A stretch of 64,000 nucleotides of DNA from Dryocola sp051297175 (GTDB lineage: Bacteria; Pseudomonadota; Gammaproteobacteria; Enterobacterales; Enterobacteriaceae). This document shows positions 17,030 through 25,770 of the stretch, in pieces. The DNA lies in assembly GCF_051297175.1 (NCBI RefSeq), contig NZ_JBINNY010000001.1, forward strand, positions 806,001 through 870,000, in the 5' to 3' direction. The position numbers and the translations under genes are program-made. Below the pieces are notes generated by a model, which was not told the DNA's origin, ran no database searches, and saw nothing but the letters and a program-made list of their open reading frames with translations. The stretch's first letter is position 1, and each line of letters begins with the position of its first letter.

Positions 17030-18109
17030 ATGTCTAAAATTTTTGATTTCGTAAAACCAGGCGTAATCACTGGTGATGACGTACAGAAAGTTTTCCAGGT
17101 AGCAAAAGAAAACAACTTCGCACTGCCAGCAGTTAACTGCGTCGGTACCGACTCCATCAACGCCGTACTGGAAACCGCAGCGAAAGTTAAAGCTCCAGTT
17201 ATCGTTCAGTTCTCTAACGGTGGCGCTGCCTTCATCGCGGGTAAAGGCGTGAAAACCGACGTTCCTCAGGGCGCTGCAATCCTGGGTGCTATCTCTGGCG
17301 CGCATCACGTTCACCAGATGGCTGAGCACTACGGTGTTCCAGTAATCCTGCATACCGACCACTGCGCTAAGAAACTGCTGCCATGGATCGACGGTCTGCT
17401 GGACGCGGGTGAAAAACACTTCGCAGCTACCGGTAAACCACTGTTCTCTTCTCACATGATCGACCTGTCTGAAGAGTCTCTGGAAGAAAACATCGAGATC
17501 AGCTCCAAGTACCTGGCTCGCATGTCTAAAATCGGCATGACTCTGGAAATCGAACTGGGTTGCACCGGCGGCGAAGAAGATGGCGTAGACAACAGCCATA
17601 TGGACGCATCCGCTCTGTACACTCAGCCAGAAGACGTTGACTACGCGTACACCAAACTGAACGCAATCAGCCCACGTTTCACCATCGCTGCTTCCTTCGG
17701 TAACGTACACGGCGTTTACAAGCCAGGTAACGTGGTTCTGACCCCAACTATCCTGCGCGATTCTCAGGATTACGTTTCTAAGAAACACAACCTGCCGCAC
17801 AACAGCCTGAACTTCGTCTTCCACGGCGGTTCCGGTTCTTCTGCTCAGGAAATCAAAGATTCCGTGAGCTACGGCGTTATCAAAATGAACATCGATACCG
17901 ATACCCAGTGGGCAACATGGGAAGGTATCCTGAACTACTACAAAGAAAACGAAGCTTACCTGCAGGGCCAGCTGGGCAACCCTAAAGGCGCTGACCAGCC
18001 GAACAAGAAATACTACGATCCACGCGTATGGCTGCGCGCTGCACAGACCTCTATGATCACTCGTCTGGAGCAGGCTTTCAAAGAACTGAACGCGGTAGAC
18101 GTTCTGTAA
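17030..18109 (+). CDS. fbaA: Fructose-bisphosphate aldolase, class II
   Basis: A 359-aa zinc-dependent aldolase cleaving fructose 1,6-bisphosphate. The start at 17030 (MSKIFDFVKPG) gives the E. coli length; the longer open frame from 16931 reads through the pgk terminator. The zinc and catalytic residues lie in HTDHCAKKLLPW (Asp/His near 109-111), the GCTGGEEDGVDN loop near residue 180, FGNVHGVYKPGNV (His near 227) and FHGGSGSS (His near 265). Codon use is strongly biased. The gene ends with its own terminator, after which the inserted tdc operon begins. Confidence 0.98.
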   Translation: MSKIFDFVKPGVITGDDVQKVFQVAKENNFALPAVNCVGTDSINAVLETAAKVKAPVIVQFSNGGAAFIAGKGVKTDVPQGAAILGAISGAHHVHQMAEHYGVPVILHTDHCAKKLLPWIDGLLDAGEKHFAATGKPLFSSHMIDLSEESLEENIEISSKYLARMSKIGMTLEIELGCTGGEEDGVDNSHMDASALYTQPEDVDYAYTKLNAISPRFTIAASFGNVHGVYKPGNVVLTPTILRDSQDYVSKKHNLPHNSLNFVFHGGSGSSAQEIKDSVSYGVIKMNIDTDTQWATWEGILNYYKENEAYLQGQLGNPKGADQPNKKYYDPRVWLRAAQTSMITRLEQAFKELNAVDVL

Positions 18110-18133
18110 TTTAGAAAGTTTTCGATCTGAATC

Positions 18134-18159
18134 AAGCCCGCTTATTGCGGGCTTTTTTT
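18134..18159 (+). terminator. Rho-independent terminator of fbaA
   Basis: Arms AAGCCCGC and GCGGGCTT with a five-base loop, continuing into a run of T, 24 bases after the stop codon. Confidence 0.92.
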
Positions 18160-18521
18160 ATTATTTAAAAATAATGTAGTAAAAATATTTTAGAATAATT
18201 TCACTCTATTTAGATTTAATTTAGGTTAACTGCGGGTAATCGTTTTCGTCACCTTTAATTGCGTTAATAGTGAACGATTTAGTCATTTCGATATAAATTA
18301 ATTATCACCATAACTTTATTTTATTACCTGTCTTAAGGTTGACCTTAATCATATAAAAGCCACTTAGAAAATATCTATCATTTTGTTTTTTAATGGGTTT
18401 ATTTGGTTTGTTTACTTGTTACGCAAATATTCATGGGGTAAATGTGCGTCACAGCACATAACATGACAGGTGCAATTCGTTATGATCCTCGGCACGGAAA
18501 GTTAATTAGGCGCAGAGCTTT
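18160..18521 (+). promoter_or_regulatory. A+T-rich regulatory region of the tdc operon
   Basis: A gene-free stretch of about 360 bases ahead of tdcA, markedly richer in A+T than the flanking genes. The E. coli tdc promoter has CRP, IHF and TdcA inputs plus a divergent small regulator, tdcR. Here a CRP-like site (18443-18458) and a TATGAT -10 candidate (18481-18486) are visible. No divergent open frame resembling TdcR was found on the minus strand. Confidence 0.55.
18443..18458 (+). promoter_or_regulatory. CRP-like site placed as in a class II promoter for tdcA
   Basis: TGTGC GTCACA GCACA is a perfectly symmetric variant of the CRP core (eight of ten matches). Its centre is 18450.5. With the -10 candidate TATGAT at 18481-18486 the transcript should start near 18492, placing the centre close to -41.5, the class II position. 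The E. coli tdcA promoter also has CRP at about this position. Confidence 0.6.
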
Positions 18522-19460
18522 ATGGAAAATAACACCCTACCTAAAACACAGCATCTGGTTACCTTTCAGGAAGTTGTGCGCAGCGGGTCGTTTGGGTCTG
18601 CGGCGAAACAGTTAGGTCTTACCCAGCCTGCGGTGAGCAAAATTATCAGCGACATGGAAACCTATTTTGGCCTTGAGCTTATCATCCGTAAAAATACCGG
18701 CGTTAAGCTGACCGAAGCCGGAAAGGTGCTACTAACCTACGCCGAGTCCATCACCCGCGAGATGCGCAATATGTGCAGCGAAATGCACAGCCTGATTGGC
18801 AGCGGGGTCGTAGACGTCTCCTTTGGGTTTCCATCGCTAATCGGCTTTACGTTCTTGCCGGGCATGATGAAGGAGTTCAAAGAGCTTTACCCGCAGGCCC
18901 AGGTGTCGATGTTTGAAGCGCAGCTTGCTTCGTTCCTTCCCGCTATTCGCGACGGGCGGTTGGATTTTGCCATCGGCACGCTGAGCGATGAAATGCTGCT
19001 ACAGGATTTGCACATCGAGCCGCTGTTTGAGTCTGAGTTTATTCTGGTGGGAAGCCGAACGCGAACGTGCAACGGCACGTCGACCCTGCGCTCGCTGAGC
19101 AACGAGCAGTGGGTTCTGCCGCAAACGGAAATGGGCTATTACAGCGAACTGCTTACCATCCTCGAAAAAAACGATATTACCAGCGAAAGTATTGTTAAAA
19201 CCGACTCGGTAGTCACGATTTATAATTTAGTACTTAACGCCGGTTTCTTAACCGTTATTCCTTGCGACATGATTGCACCTTTTGGCTCCAACCAATTTAT
19301 TAAGGTGCCGGTGGAAGATAAACTCCCCGTAGCACGCTACGCCGCCGTGTGGTCTAAAAATTATCGTATAAAAAAATCCGCATCCACGCTGGTGGAATTA
19401 GCCAAAAAACATTCTGTACGCAGCCAGTTTAAATTTAATAAATTAACGGAAGTTGCTTAG
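18522..19460 (+). CDS. tdcA: LysR-type activator of the tdc operon
   Basis: A 312-aa LysR-family regulator, identical in length to E. coli TdcA. The N-terminal winged helix contains FGSAAKQLGLTQPAVSKIISDME (residues 25-47), and the rest is the effector-binding domain. It is the first gene of the operon, followed by tdcB after 97 bases. In E. coli TdcA, together with CRP and IHF, switches on anaerobic threonine and serine breakdown. The adjacent genes make the assignment firm. Confidence 0.93.
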   Translation: MENNTLPKTQHLVTFQEVVRSGSFGSAAKQLGLTQPAVSKIISDMETYFGLELIIRKNTGVKLTEAGKVLLTYAESITREMRNMCSEMHSLIGSGVVDVSFGFPSLIGFTFLPGMMKEFKELYPQAQVSMFEAQLASFLPAIRDGRLDFAIGTLSDEMLLQDLHIEPLFESEFILVGSRTRTCNGTSTLRSLSNEQWVLPQTEMGYYSELLTILEKNDITSESIVKTDSVVTIYNLVLNAGFLTVIPCDMIAPFGSNQFIKVPVEDKLPVARYAAVWSKNYRIKKSASTLVELAKKHSVRSQFKFNKLTEVA

Positions 19461-19557
19461 CTAAAGTCTCGCAGTCCGAATAAATAAATCAAGAGGGTAA
19501 TTTGTCTTTAAATTACTTTCTCCCGTATTGCTTATCGTTTTGTTAGTAGAGGTCAAC

Positions 19558-20546
19558 ATGCATATCGATTATGAACTCCCTGTCACCATTTACGATGTAC
19601 TGGAAGCGAAAAAAAGGCTTGCTGGGTATATTTATAAAACAGGCATGCCTCGCTCTAATTATTTAAGTGAATGCTGCAAAGGCGAAATCTATTTAAAATT
19701 CGAAAACATGCAGCGCACCGGCTCCTTTAAAATTCGCGGCGCGTTTAACAAACTCAGCTCGCTGACGCAGGAAGAAAGAGAGAAGGGCGTGGTCGCCTGT
19801 TCAGCCGGAAACCATGCGCAGGGCGTATCGCTTTCATGCGCGATTTTGGGCATCAACGGTAAGGTCGTCATGCCGAACGGCGCGCCTAAGTCAAAGGTTG
19901 CCGCGACCACCGACTACTCCGCGCAGGTGGTAATGCACGGGGATAATTTCAACGACACCATCGCCAAGGTCAGCGAAATCGTCGAAATGGAAGGGCGCAT
20001 ATTCATCCCACCTTATGACGATGAAAAGGTCATTGCCGGGCAGGGTACGATTGGTCTGGAAATTCTCGAAGATCTCTACGACGTCGATAACGTCATTGTG
20101 CCTATCGGCGGCGGCGGCTTAATTGCCGGGATTGCGCTTGCTATTAAATCCATCAACCCGACGATTAATATTATTGGCGTGCAGGCAGAAAATGTTCACG
20201 GCATGGCCGCTTCATTCTACAAAGGCGAACTTATGTCCCACCGCGTGAGCGGTACGCTTGCCGACGGCTGCGACGTATCTCGCCCTGGTCGAATTACCTA
20301 TGAGATCGTCAAAAGCTCGTCACCGATATTATTTTAGTCAGCGAAGAAGAAATCAGAAACAGCATGGTCGCGCTTATTCAACGCAATAAGGTTATTACCG
20401 AAGGCGCTGGCGCTCTGGCATCGGCTGCATTATTAAGCGGCAAGCTCGACCATTATATTAAAGGGCGTAAAACGGTAAGCATTATTTCCGGTGGAAATAT
20501 TGACCTGTCCCGCGTTTCGCAAATTACTGGCGCCGTGGATGCTTAA
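19558..20546 (+). pseudogene. tdcB: Catabolic threonine dehydratase, frameshifted
   Basis: The gene for the PLP enzyme that deaminates threonine to 2-oxobutanoate is intact in sequence except for one missing base. The first frame (ATG 19558) has the PLP lysine in GSFKIRGAFNK near residue 58, the GGGGLIAGIA phosphate loop and IIGVQAENVHGMA. It then leaves the family pattern after TYEIVK and stops at 20335-20337. The remainder (ELV-like LVTDIILVSEEEIRNSMVA to ISQITGAVDA) continues in the next frame to 20546. Restoring one A in the run at 20311-20314 would give 329 aa, the E. coli length. The truncated product would lack about 70 C-terminal residues and probably be unstable. It is either a real mutation or an assembly error in a homopolymer. 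Confidence 0.9.
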
Positions 20547-20570
20547 TCGCACAACATAAGGATCTCTATT

Positions 20571-21902
20571 ATGAGTAATATTGATACAACCCTTATCGGC
20601 CAAAAAGAGGCCGCCGCGTGGCGAAAATCTGACACTACGTGGACGCTCGGTTTATTCGGCACCGCCATCGGCGCGGGCGTGCTCTTTTTCCCTATTCGTG
20701 CAGGCTACGGCGGCTTAATTCCCATTTTAATCATGCTATTTCTGGCCTTCCCGATTGCCTTTTACTGCCACCGCGCGCTTGCGCGCCTGTGCCTTTCCGG
20801 CAGCAATCCTTCCGGGAACATCACCGAAACGGTAGAAGAGCACTTCGGCAAAACCGGCGGCGTGGTCATTACCTTCCTGTACTTCTTCGCCATTTGTCCG
20901 CTGCTGTGGATTTACGGCGTGACCATCACCAACACCTTTATGACCTTCTGGGAAAACCAGCTCCAGCTGATGCCGCTTAACCGTGGCGTCGTGGCGCTCT
21001 TCCTGCTGCTGCTGATGGCCTTCGTCATCTACTTCGGCAAGGATCTGATGGTCAAAGTGATGAGCTACCTGGTCTTCCCGTTTATCGCCTGCCTGGTGCT
21101 GATTTCGCTGTCGCTGATCCCTTACTGGAACTCGGCGGTATTCGATCAGGTCAACCTTAGCGATATTGCGTTTACCGGGCACGACGGGATTCTGGTTACC
21201 GTCTGGCTGGGCATCTCCATCATGGTGTTCTCGTTTAACTTCTCGCCGATTGTTTCTTCCTTCGTTGTTTCGAAGCGCGAAGAGTATGAGAAGGACTTTG
21301 GTAAGGAATACACCGCGGACAAATGTTCGAAAATCATCTCCCGCGCCAGCATGCTGATGGTCGCCGTGGTGATGTTCTTCGCCTTTAGCTGCCTGTTTAC
21401 CCTATCGCCGCAGAACATGGCGGAGGCCAAAGCGCAGAACATTCCGGTACTGTCATATCTGGCGAACCATTTCTCCTCGATGGCCGGATCGAAATCGACC
21501 TTTGCCACGATTCTGGAATACGGCGCGTCCATCATTGCGCTGGTCGCGATCTTTAAATCCTTCTTCGGCCACTACCTTGGCACGCTGGAAGGGCTGAACG
21601 GCCTGATTCTTAAGTTCGGCTTCAAGGGCGACAAGACGCGCGTTTCCATCGGCAAACTCAATCTGCTGAGCATGGTCTTTATCATGGGGTCAACCTGGAT
21701 TGTTGCCTACGCGAACCCGAATATTCTCGATTTAATTGAAGCGATGGGCGCGCCAATTATCGCCTCCCTGCTGTGCCTGTTACCGATGTATGCGATTCGC
21801 AAGGTGCCTGCGTTAGCGAAATATAAAGGCCGGTCGGACAATATTTTTGTCACCGTGATTGGTTTCCTGACCATCCTTAATATCGTCTACAAACTGTTCT
21901 GA
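20571..21902 (+). CDS. tdcC: Threonine/serine:H+ symporter
   Basis: A 443-aa inner-membrane transporter with about eleven hydrophobic segments, the same length as E. coli TdcC. It takes up threonine and serine for degradation by the same operon. It starts MSNIDTTLIGQKEAAAWRKSDTTW, followed by the first membrane segment with GLFGTAIGAGVLFFP, a hallmark of the hydroxy/aromatic amino acid permease family. It begins 24 bases after the tdcB remnant and is followed by tdcD after 28 bases. The reading frame is intact even though the enzyme gene ahead of it is broken. Confidence 0.95.
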   Translation: MSNIDTTLIGQKEAAAWRKSDTTWTLGLFGTAIGAGVLFFPIRAGYGGLIPILIMLFLAFPIAFYCHRALARLCLSGSNPSGNITETVEEHFGKTGGVVITFLYFFAICPLLWIYGVTITNTFMTFWENQLQLMPLNRGVVALFLLLLMAFVIYFGKDLMVKVMSYLVFPFIACLVLISLSLIPYWNSAVFDQVNLSDIAFTGHDGILVTVWLGISIMVFSFNFSPIVSSFVVSKREEYEKDFGKEYTADKCSKIISRASMLMVAVVMFFAFSCLFTLSPQNMAEAKAQNIPVLSYLANHFSSMAGSKSTFATILEYGASIIALVAIFKSFFGHYLGTLEGLNGLILKFGFKGDKTRVSIGKLNLLSMVFIMGSTWIVAYANPNILDLIEAMGAPIIASLLCLLPMYAIRKVPALAKYKGRSDNIFVTVIGFLTILNIVYKLF

Positions 21903-21930
21903 TAATTCGCGCTGTCTCAGGATGAGTGAC

Positions 21931-23139
21931 ATGAATGAATATCCAGTAGTACTAACGATTAACTGTGGTTCGTCTTCCGTTAAGTTTTGCGTTTTGGACG
22001 CGACGACCTGCGACGTGCTTTTATCCGGCATTTGTGAAGGGCTTAATACGGACGACGCTTTTATTACCGTGAATAATGGAGAGCCGGTCAAACTGGCTCG
22101 CCAGGATTACGAAAACGCGCTGGATGCCATTTCTCTCGAGCTTGGTAAACGCAGTTTAAATAACAGCGTCGCGTTTATTGGGCACCGTATCGCGCACGGC
22201 GGCGCATTATTTAAAGAATCGGTATTCATCACCGACGACGTCATTGAAAAAATTCGCCAGGTTTCGCCGCTGGCACCGTTACATAACTATGCCAACCTGA
22301 GCGGCGTAGAGTCTGCAAGGCTGCGTTTCCCGGGCGTGCCGCAGGTGGCGGTATTTGATACTAGCTTCCACCAAACGCTACGGCCAGAAGCCTATCTGTA
22401 CGGCCTGCCGTACCGTTACTTCGAGGAATACGGCGTGCGGCGCTACGGTTTTCACGGCACGTCGCACCGCTACGTCGCGCAGCGCGCCTGTGAACTACTG
22501 GCGCTGAACCCAGAAGATTCGGGGTTGGTGATTGCTCACTTAGGTAACGGAGCGTCAATTTGCGCGGTGCAAAACGGCGCAAGCGTTGACACCTCGATGG
22601 GCATGACGCCGCTCGAAGGCCTGATTATGGGCACGCGCTGCGGCGACGTGGACTTCGGTGCCATGGCCTGGCTTGCCCGGCAGACCGGCCAGTCGCTGGA
22701 TGACCTTGAACAGGTGGCGAATAAAGCGTCCGGCCTGTTGGGTATATCGGGCTTGTCTTCGGATTTAAGAACTCTGGAAAAGGCCTGGCATAACGGCGAC
22801 GCGCGCGCGCGGCTTGCGATAAATACTTTTGTGCATCGCATCGCGAAAACGATTGGCGGCCACGCCACGTCTTTAAAACAATTTGACGGTCTGATATTTA
22901 CCGGCGGAATTGGTGAAAACTCAACGTTAATTCGCGAACTGGTGACGCAACGTTTACGCATCTTCGGGATGTATTTGGATGGGGATAAAAATAACCATGC
23001 GAACCACGTCGGGGAGCGAATAATTTCCAGCGCAAACTCGGCAGTTGCCATCGCCGTAATTCCGACAAATGAAGAAAAGATGATCGCTCTTGACGCCCTG
23101 CATGTCGGTAAAAAAAGCCGCCTTGCAGAATACGCCTGA
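21931..23139 (+). CDS. tdcD: Propionate kinase
   Basis: A 402-aa acetate/propionate kinase that makes ATP from propionyl phosphate, the last step of anaerobic threonine breakdown. The start at 21931 is chosen because AGGA lies eight bases ahead and the length equals that of E. coli TdcD; the ATG at 21922 overlaps that ribosome site. Family signatures are NCGSSSVKF (residues 9-17), GHRIAHGG, FDTSFHQT, RRYGFHGTSH and FTGGIGENS near residue 325. The gene is followed by an intergenic repeat that separates it from tdcE. Confidence 0.95.
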   Translation: MNEYPVVLTINCGSSSVKFCVLDATTCDVLLSGICEGLNTDDAFITVNNGEPVKLARQDYENALDAISLELGKRSLNNSVAFIGHRIAHGGALFKESVFITDDVIEKIRQVSPLAPLHNYANLSGVESARLRFPGVPQVAVFDTSFHQTLRPEAYLYGLPYRYFEEYGVRRYGFHGTSHRYVAQRACELLALNPEDSGLVIAHLGNGASICAVQNGASVDTSMGMTPLEGLIMGTRCGDVDFGAMAWLARQTGQSLDDLEQVANKASGLLGISGLSSDLRTLEKAWHNGDARARLAINTFVHRIAKTIGGHATSLKQFDGLIFTGGIGENSTLIRELVTQRLRIFGMYLDGDKNNHANHVGERIISSANSAVAIAVIPTNEEKMIALDALHVGKKSRLAEYA

Positions 23140-23265
23140 TATACCCGTCATCTTTCAAGTTGCAGGGTTGCTGGCCGCACGCACAAACCCCAGTCACTTA
23201 CTTTAGTAAGCTTCTGGGGATTTGCTCCCTTGCCGCCTGACTGCAACTCGAAACCTAAAGGGTAT
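23140..23265. repeat. Long-form copy of the intergenic repeat inside the tdc operon
   Basis: The element starts ATACCCGTCATCTTTCAAG, ends in a sequence pairing with that start (CTCGAAACCTAAAGGGTAT), and holds a nested hairpin made of CCCCAG (23188-23193) and CTGGGG (23214-23219) enclosing CTTAC TTTA GTAAG. It lies between tdcD and tdcE, where it adds a strong RNA structure just ahead of the tdcE start. It is the best-preserved long copy in the window. Confidence 0.8.
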
Positions 23266-23293
23266 GATTAATATTGTACAAAGGAATGAAGTA

Positions 23294-25588
23294 ATGAATG
23301 TGGATATCGATATTGCCGAAGCAAATTATTCCGATGCCTGGCTGAATTTCGCGGGCGACGAGTGGAAGCGGCAAATAAACGTTCGTGATTTTATCCAGCA
23401 AAACTATACGCCTTATGAAGGGGACGAAACGTTTTTAGCGAACGCGACGTCTGCCACCACCGCGCTGTGGGAAAAGGTGATGGACGGCATCCGTATTGAA
23501 AACGCCACCCACGCGCCGGTGGACTTCGACACCAACGTGGCAACGACCATTACCGCCCACGGGCCGGGCTACATCATTAAAGAGCAGGAAAAAATCGTCG
23601 GCCTGCAAACCGATAAACCGCTCAAGCGCGCGCTGCATCCGTACGGCGGCATCAACATGATCAAAAGCTCGTTTGAGGCCTACGGCCGTGAGATGGATCC
23701 GGACTTTGAATATCAGTTCACCGCGCTGCGCAAAACCCACAACCAGGGCGTGTTCGACGTTTACTCGCCGGACATTCTGCGCTGCCGCAAATCGGGCGTG
23801 CTGACCGGCCTGCCGGACGGCTACGGGCGCGGGCGTATCATCGGCGACTACCGCCGCGTGGCGCTGTACGGCATCAGCTATTTGGTGCGCGAAAGAGAGC
23901 TTCAGTTTGCCGACCTGCAGGGCAAGCTTGAGAAGGGCGAAGATCTTGAGTCGGTTATCCGCCTGCGGGAAGAGCTGGCGGAACACCGCACCGCGCTGCT
24001 GCAAATCCAGAAAATGGCGGCGAATTACGGCTTCGATATTTCTCGCCCGGCGCGCGACGCGCAGGAGGCGATTCAGTGGCTCTATTTCGCCTATCTGGCC
24101 GCCGTCAAATCGCAGAACGGCGGGGCAATGTCCCTCGGCAGAACCACCACCTTCCTCGACATTTATATCGAACGCGATATAAAAGCCGGGCGCTTAACGG
24201 AGTTGCAGGCGCAGGAGCTTATCGACCACTTCATTATGAAGATCCGCATGGTGCGCTTCCTGCGCACGCCGGAGTTTGATTCGCTGTTCTCCGGCGACCC
24301 GATTTGGGCCACGGAGGTGATTGGCGGGATGGGGCTGGACGGCCGCACGCTGGTGACGAAAAACGCCTTCCGCTACCTCAACACGCTTTACACCATGGGG
24401 CCTGCGCCTGAGCCAAACCTGACCATCCTGTGGTCTGAAAAGCTGCCGAAGCCCTTCAAGGTGTACGCGGCGAAAGTCTCCATTGAAACCTCGTCGTTGC
24501 AGTATGAAAACGACGATCTGATGCGCTGCGACTTCGACAGCGACGACTACGCCATCGCCTGCTGCGTCAGCCCAATGGTCATCGGCAAGCAAATGCAGTT
24601 CTTCGGCGCGCGCGCAAACCTGGCAAAAACGCTGCTGTACTGCATCAACGGCGGCATGGACGAAAAGCTCAAGATTCAGGTCGGGCCAAAAATGCCAATG
24701 CTGCTCGGCGAGACGCTGGATTACGACGAGGTGATGCAAAGCCTCGACCACTTTATGGACTGGCTGGCTGTGCAGTACATCACGGCGCTGAACCTTATCC
24801 ACTACATGCACGACAAGTACAGCTACGAAGCGTCGCTGATGGCCCTGCATGACCGCGATGTCTATCGCACGATGGCGTGCGGCATCGCCGGGCTGTCGGT
24901 CGCGGTGGATTCCCTTTCAGCCATCAAGTACGCCAGCGTCAAACCGGTGCGGGACCATACCGGACTCGCGGTTGATTTTGTTATCGAAGGCGATTACCCG
25001 CAGTACGGCAACAACGACGACCGCGTTGACGCCATCGCCTGCGATCTGGTTGAGCGCTTTATGAAGAAGATCCAGGCGCTGCCAACCTACCGCAACGCGG
25101 TGCCGACCCAGTCGATCCTTACCATTACCTCAAACGTGGTGTATGGGAAGAAAACCGGCAACACGCCGGACGGCCGACGTGCGGGAATGCCGTTTGCGCC
25201 GGGCGCAAACCCGATGCACGGGCGGGACACCAAAGGTGCGGTAGCGTCGCTGACGTCGGTCGCCAAGCTGCCGTTCAGCTATGCGAAAGACGGGATCTCC
25301 TACACCTTCTCCATCGTTCCCGCCGCGCTTGGCAAAAACGACGGGGTTCGCCAGCTCAACCTGGTCGGCCTGCTTGACGGCTATTTCCATCACGACGTGC
25401 AGACCGAAGGCGGGCAGCACCTGAACGTCAACGTCATGAACCGCGAAATGCTGCTCGACGCCATCGAACACCCGGAGAATTACCCGACGTTAACCATTCG
25501 CGTTTCCGGCTACGCGGTGCGGTTTAACGCGCTGACCCGCGAGCAGCAGCAGGACGTGATTTCCCGCACCTTTACCCACGCCATTTAA
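23294..25588 (+). CDS. tdcE: 2-ketobutyrate formate-lyase / pyruvate formate-lyase
   Basis: A 764-aa glycyl-radical enzyme that cleaves 2-oxobutanoate to propionyl-CoA and formate (and can act on pyruvate). The start MNVDIDIAEANYSDAWL at 23294 has AAGGA ahead and gives the E. coli length; the longer frame from 23222 begins inside the repeat. The active-site cysteine pair is in YAIACCVSPMVIG near residue 423, and the glycyl-radical loop is RVSGYAVRFNALTREQQ near the C-terminus. It requires activation by a PFL-activating enzyme encoded elsewhere. E. coli has tdcF and tdcG after this gene; here a terminator and mscS follow. Confidence 0.96.
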   Translation: MNVDIDIAEANYSDAWLNFAGDEWKRQINVRDFIQQNYTPYEGDETFLANATSATTALWEKVMDGIRIENATHAPVDFDTNVATTITAHGPGYIIKEQEKIVGLQTDKPLKRALHPYGGINMIKSSFEAYGREMDPDFEYQFTALRKTHNQGVFDVYSPDILRCRKSGVLTGLPDGYGRGRIIGDYRRVALYGISYLVRERELQFADLQGKLEKGEDLESVIRLREELAEHRTALLQIQKMAANYGFDISRPARDAQEAIQWLYFAYLAAVKSQNGGAMSLGRTTTFLDIYIERDIKAGRLTELQAQELIDHFIMKIRMVRFLRTPEFDSLFSGDPIWATEVIGGMGLDGRTLVTKNAFRYLNTLYTMGPAPEPNLTILWSEKLPKPFKVYAAKVSIETSSLQYENDDLMRCDFDSDDYAIACCVSPMVIGKQMQFFGARANLAKTLLYCINGGMDEKLKIQVGPKMPMLLGETLDYDEVMQSLDHFMDWLAVQYITALNLIHYMHDKYSYEASLMALHDRDVYRTMACGIAGLSVAVDSLSAIKYASVKPVRDHTGLAVDFVIEGDYPQYGNNDDRVDAIACDLVERFMKKIQALPTYRNAVPTQSILTITSNVVYGKKTGNTPDGRRAGMPFAPGANPMHGRDTKGAVASLTSVAKLPFSYAKDGISYTFSIVPAALGKNDGVRQLNLVGLLDGYFHHDVQTEGGQHLNVNVMNREMLLDAIEHPENYPTLTIRVSGYAVRFNALTREQQQDVISRTFTHAI

Positions 25589-25608
25589 ACGATTCCATCA
25601 CCACCCTT

Positions 25609-25634
25609 GGCCGCTGAAACCAGCGGCCTTTTTT
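25609..25634 (+). terminator. Rho-independent terminator of the tdc operon
   Basis: Arms GGCCGCTG and CAGCGGCC around AAAC, followed by six T residues. A second G+C-rich stem ending GGCGGGCTTTTTTG follows at about 25650-25683, giving a tandem terminator. Confidence 0.92.
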
Positions 25635-25770
25635 ATTGCCGCGCGCTTAAACCGCCGCTTCCTGGCGGAGGCGGGCTTTTTTGTTTACCCTTTAATAACA
25701 GGCCCTTCTCTTTGGGATGGTTCATTTTTGCCCGTTCGGGCACGTTTTGGGTAAGCATAAGGAAAGTTGA

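Noticed and set aside
18160..18521. tdcR upstream of tdcA
   Set aside because: No divergent or collinear open frame with plausible start signals was found in this A+T-rich stretch.
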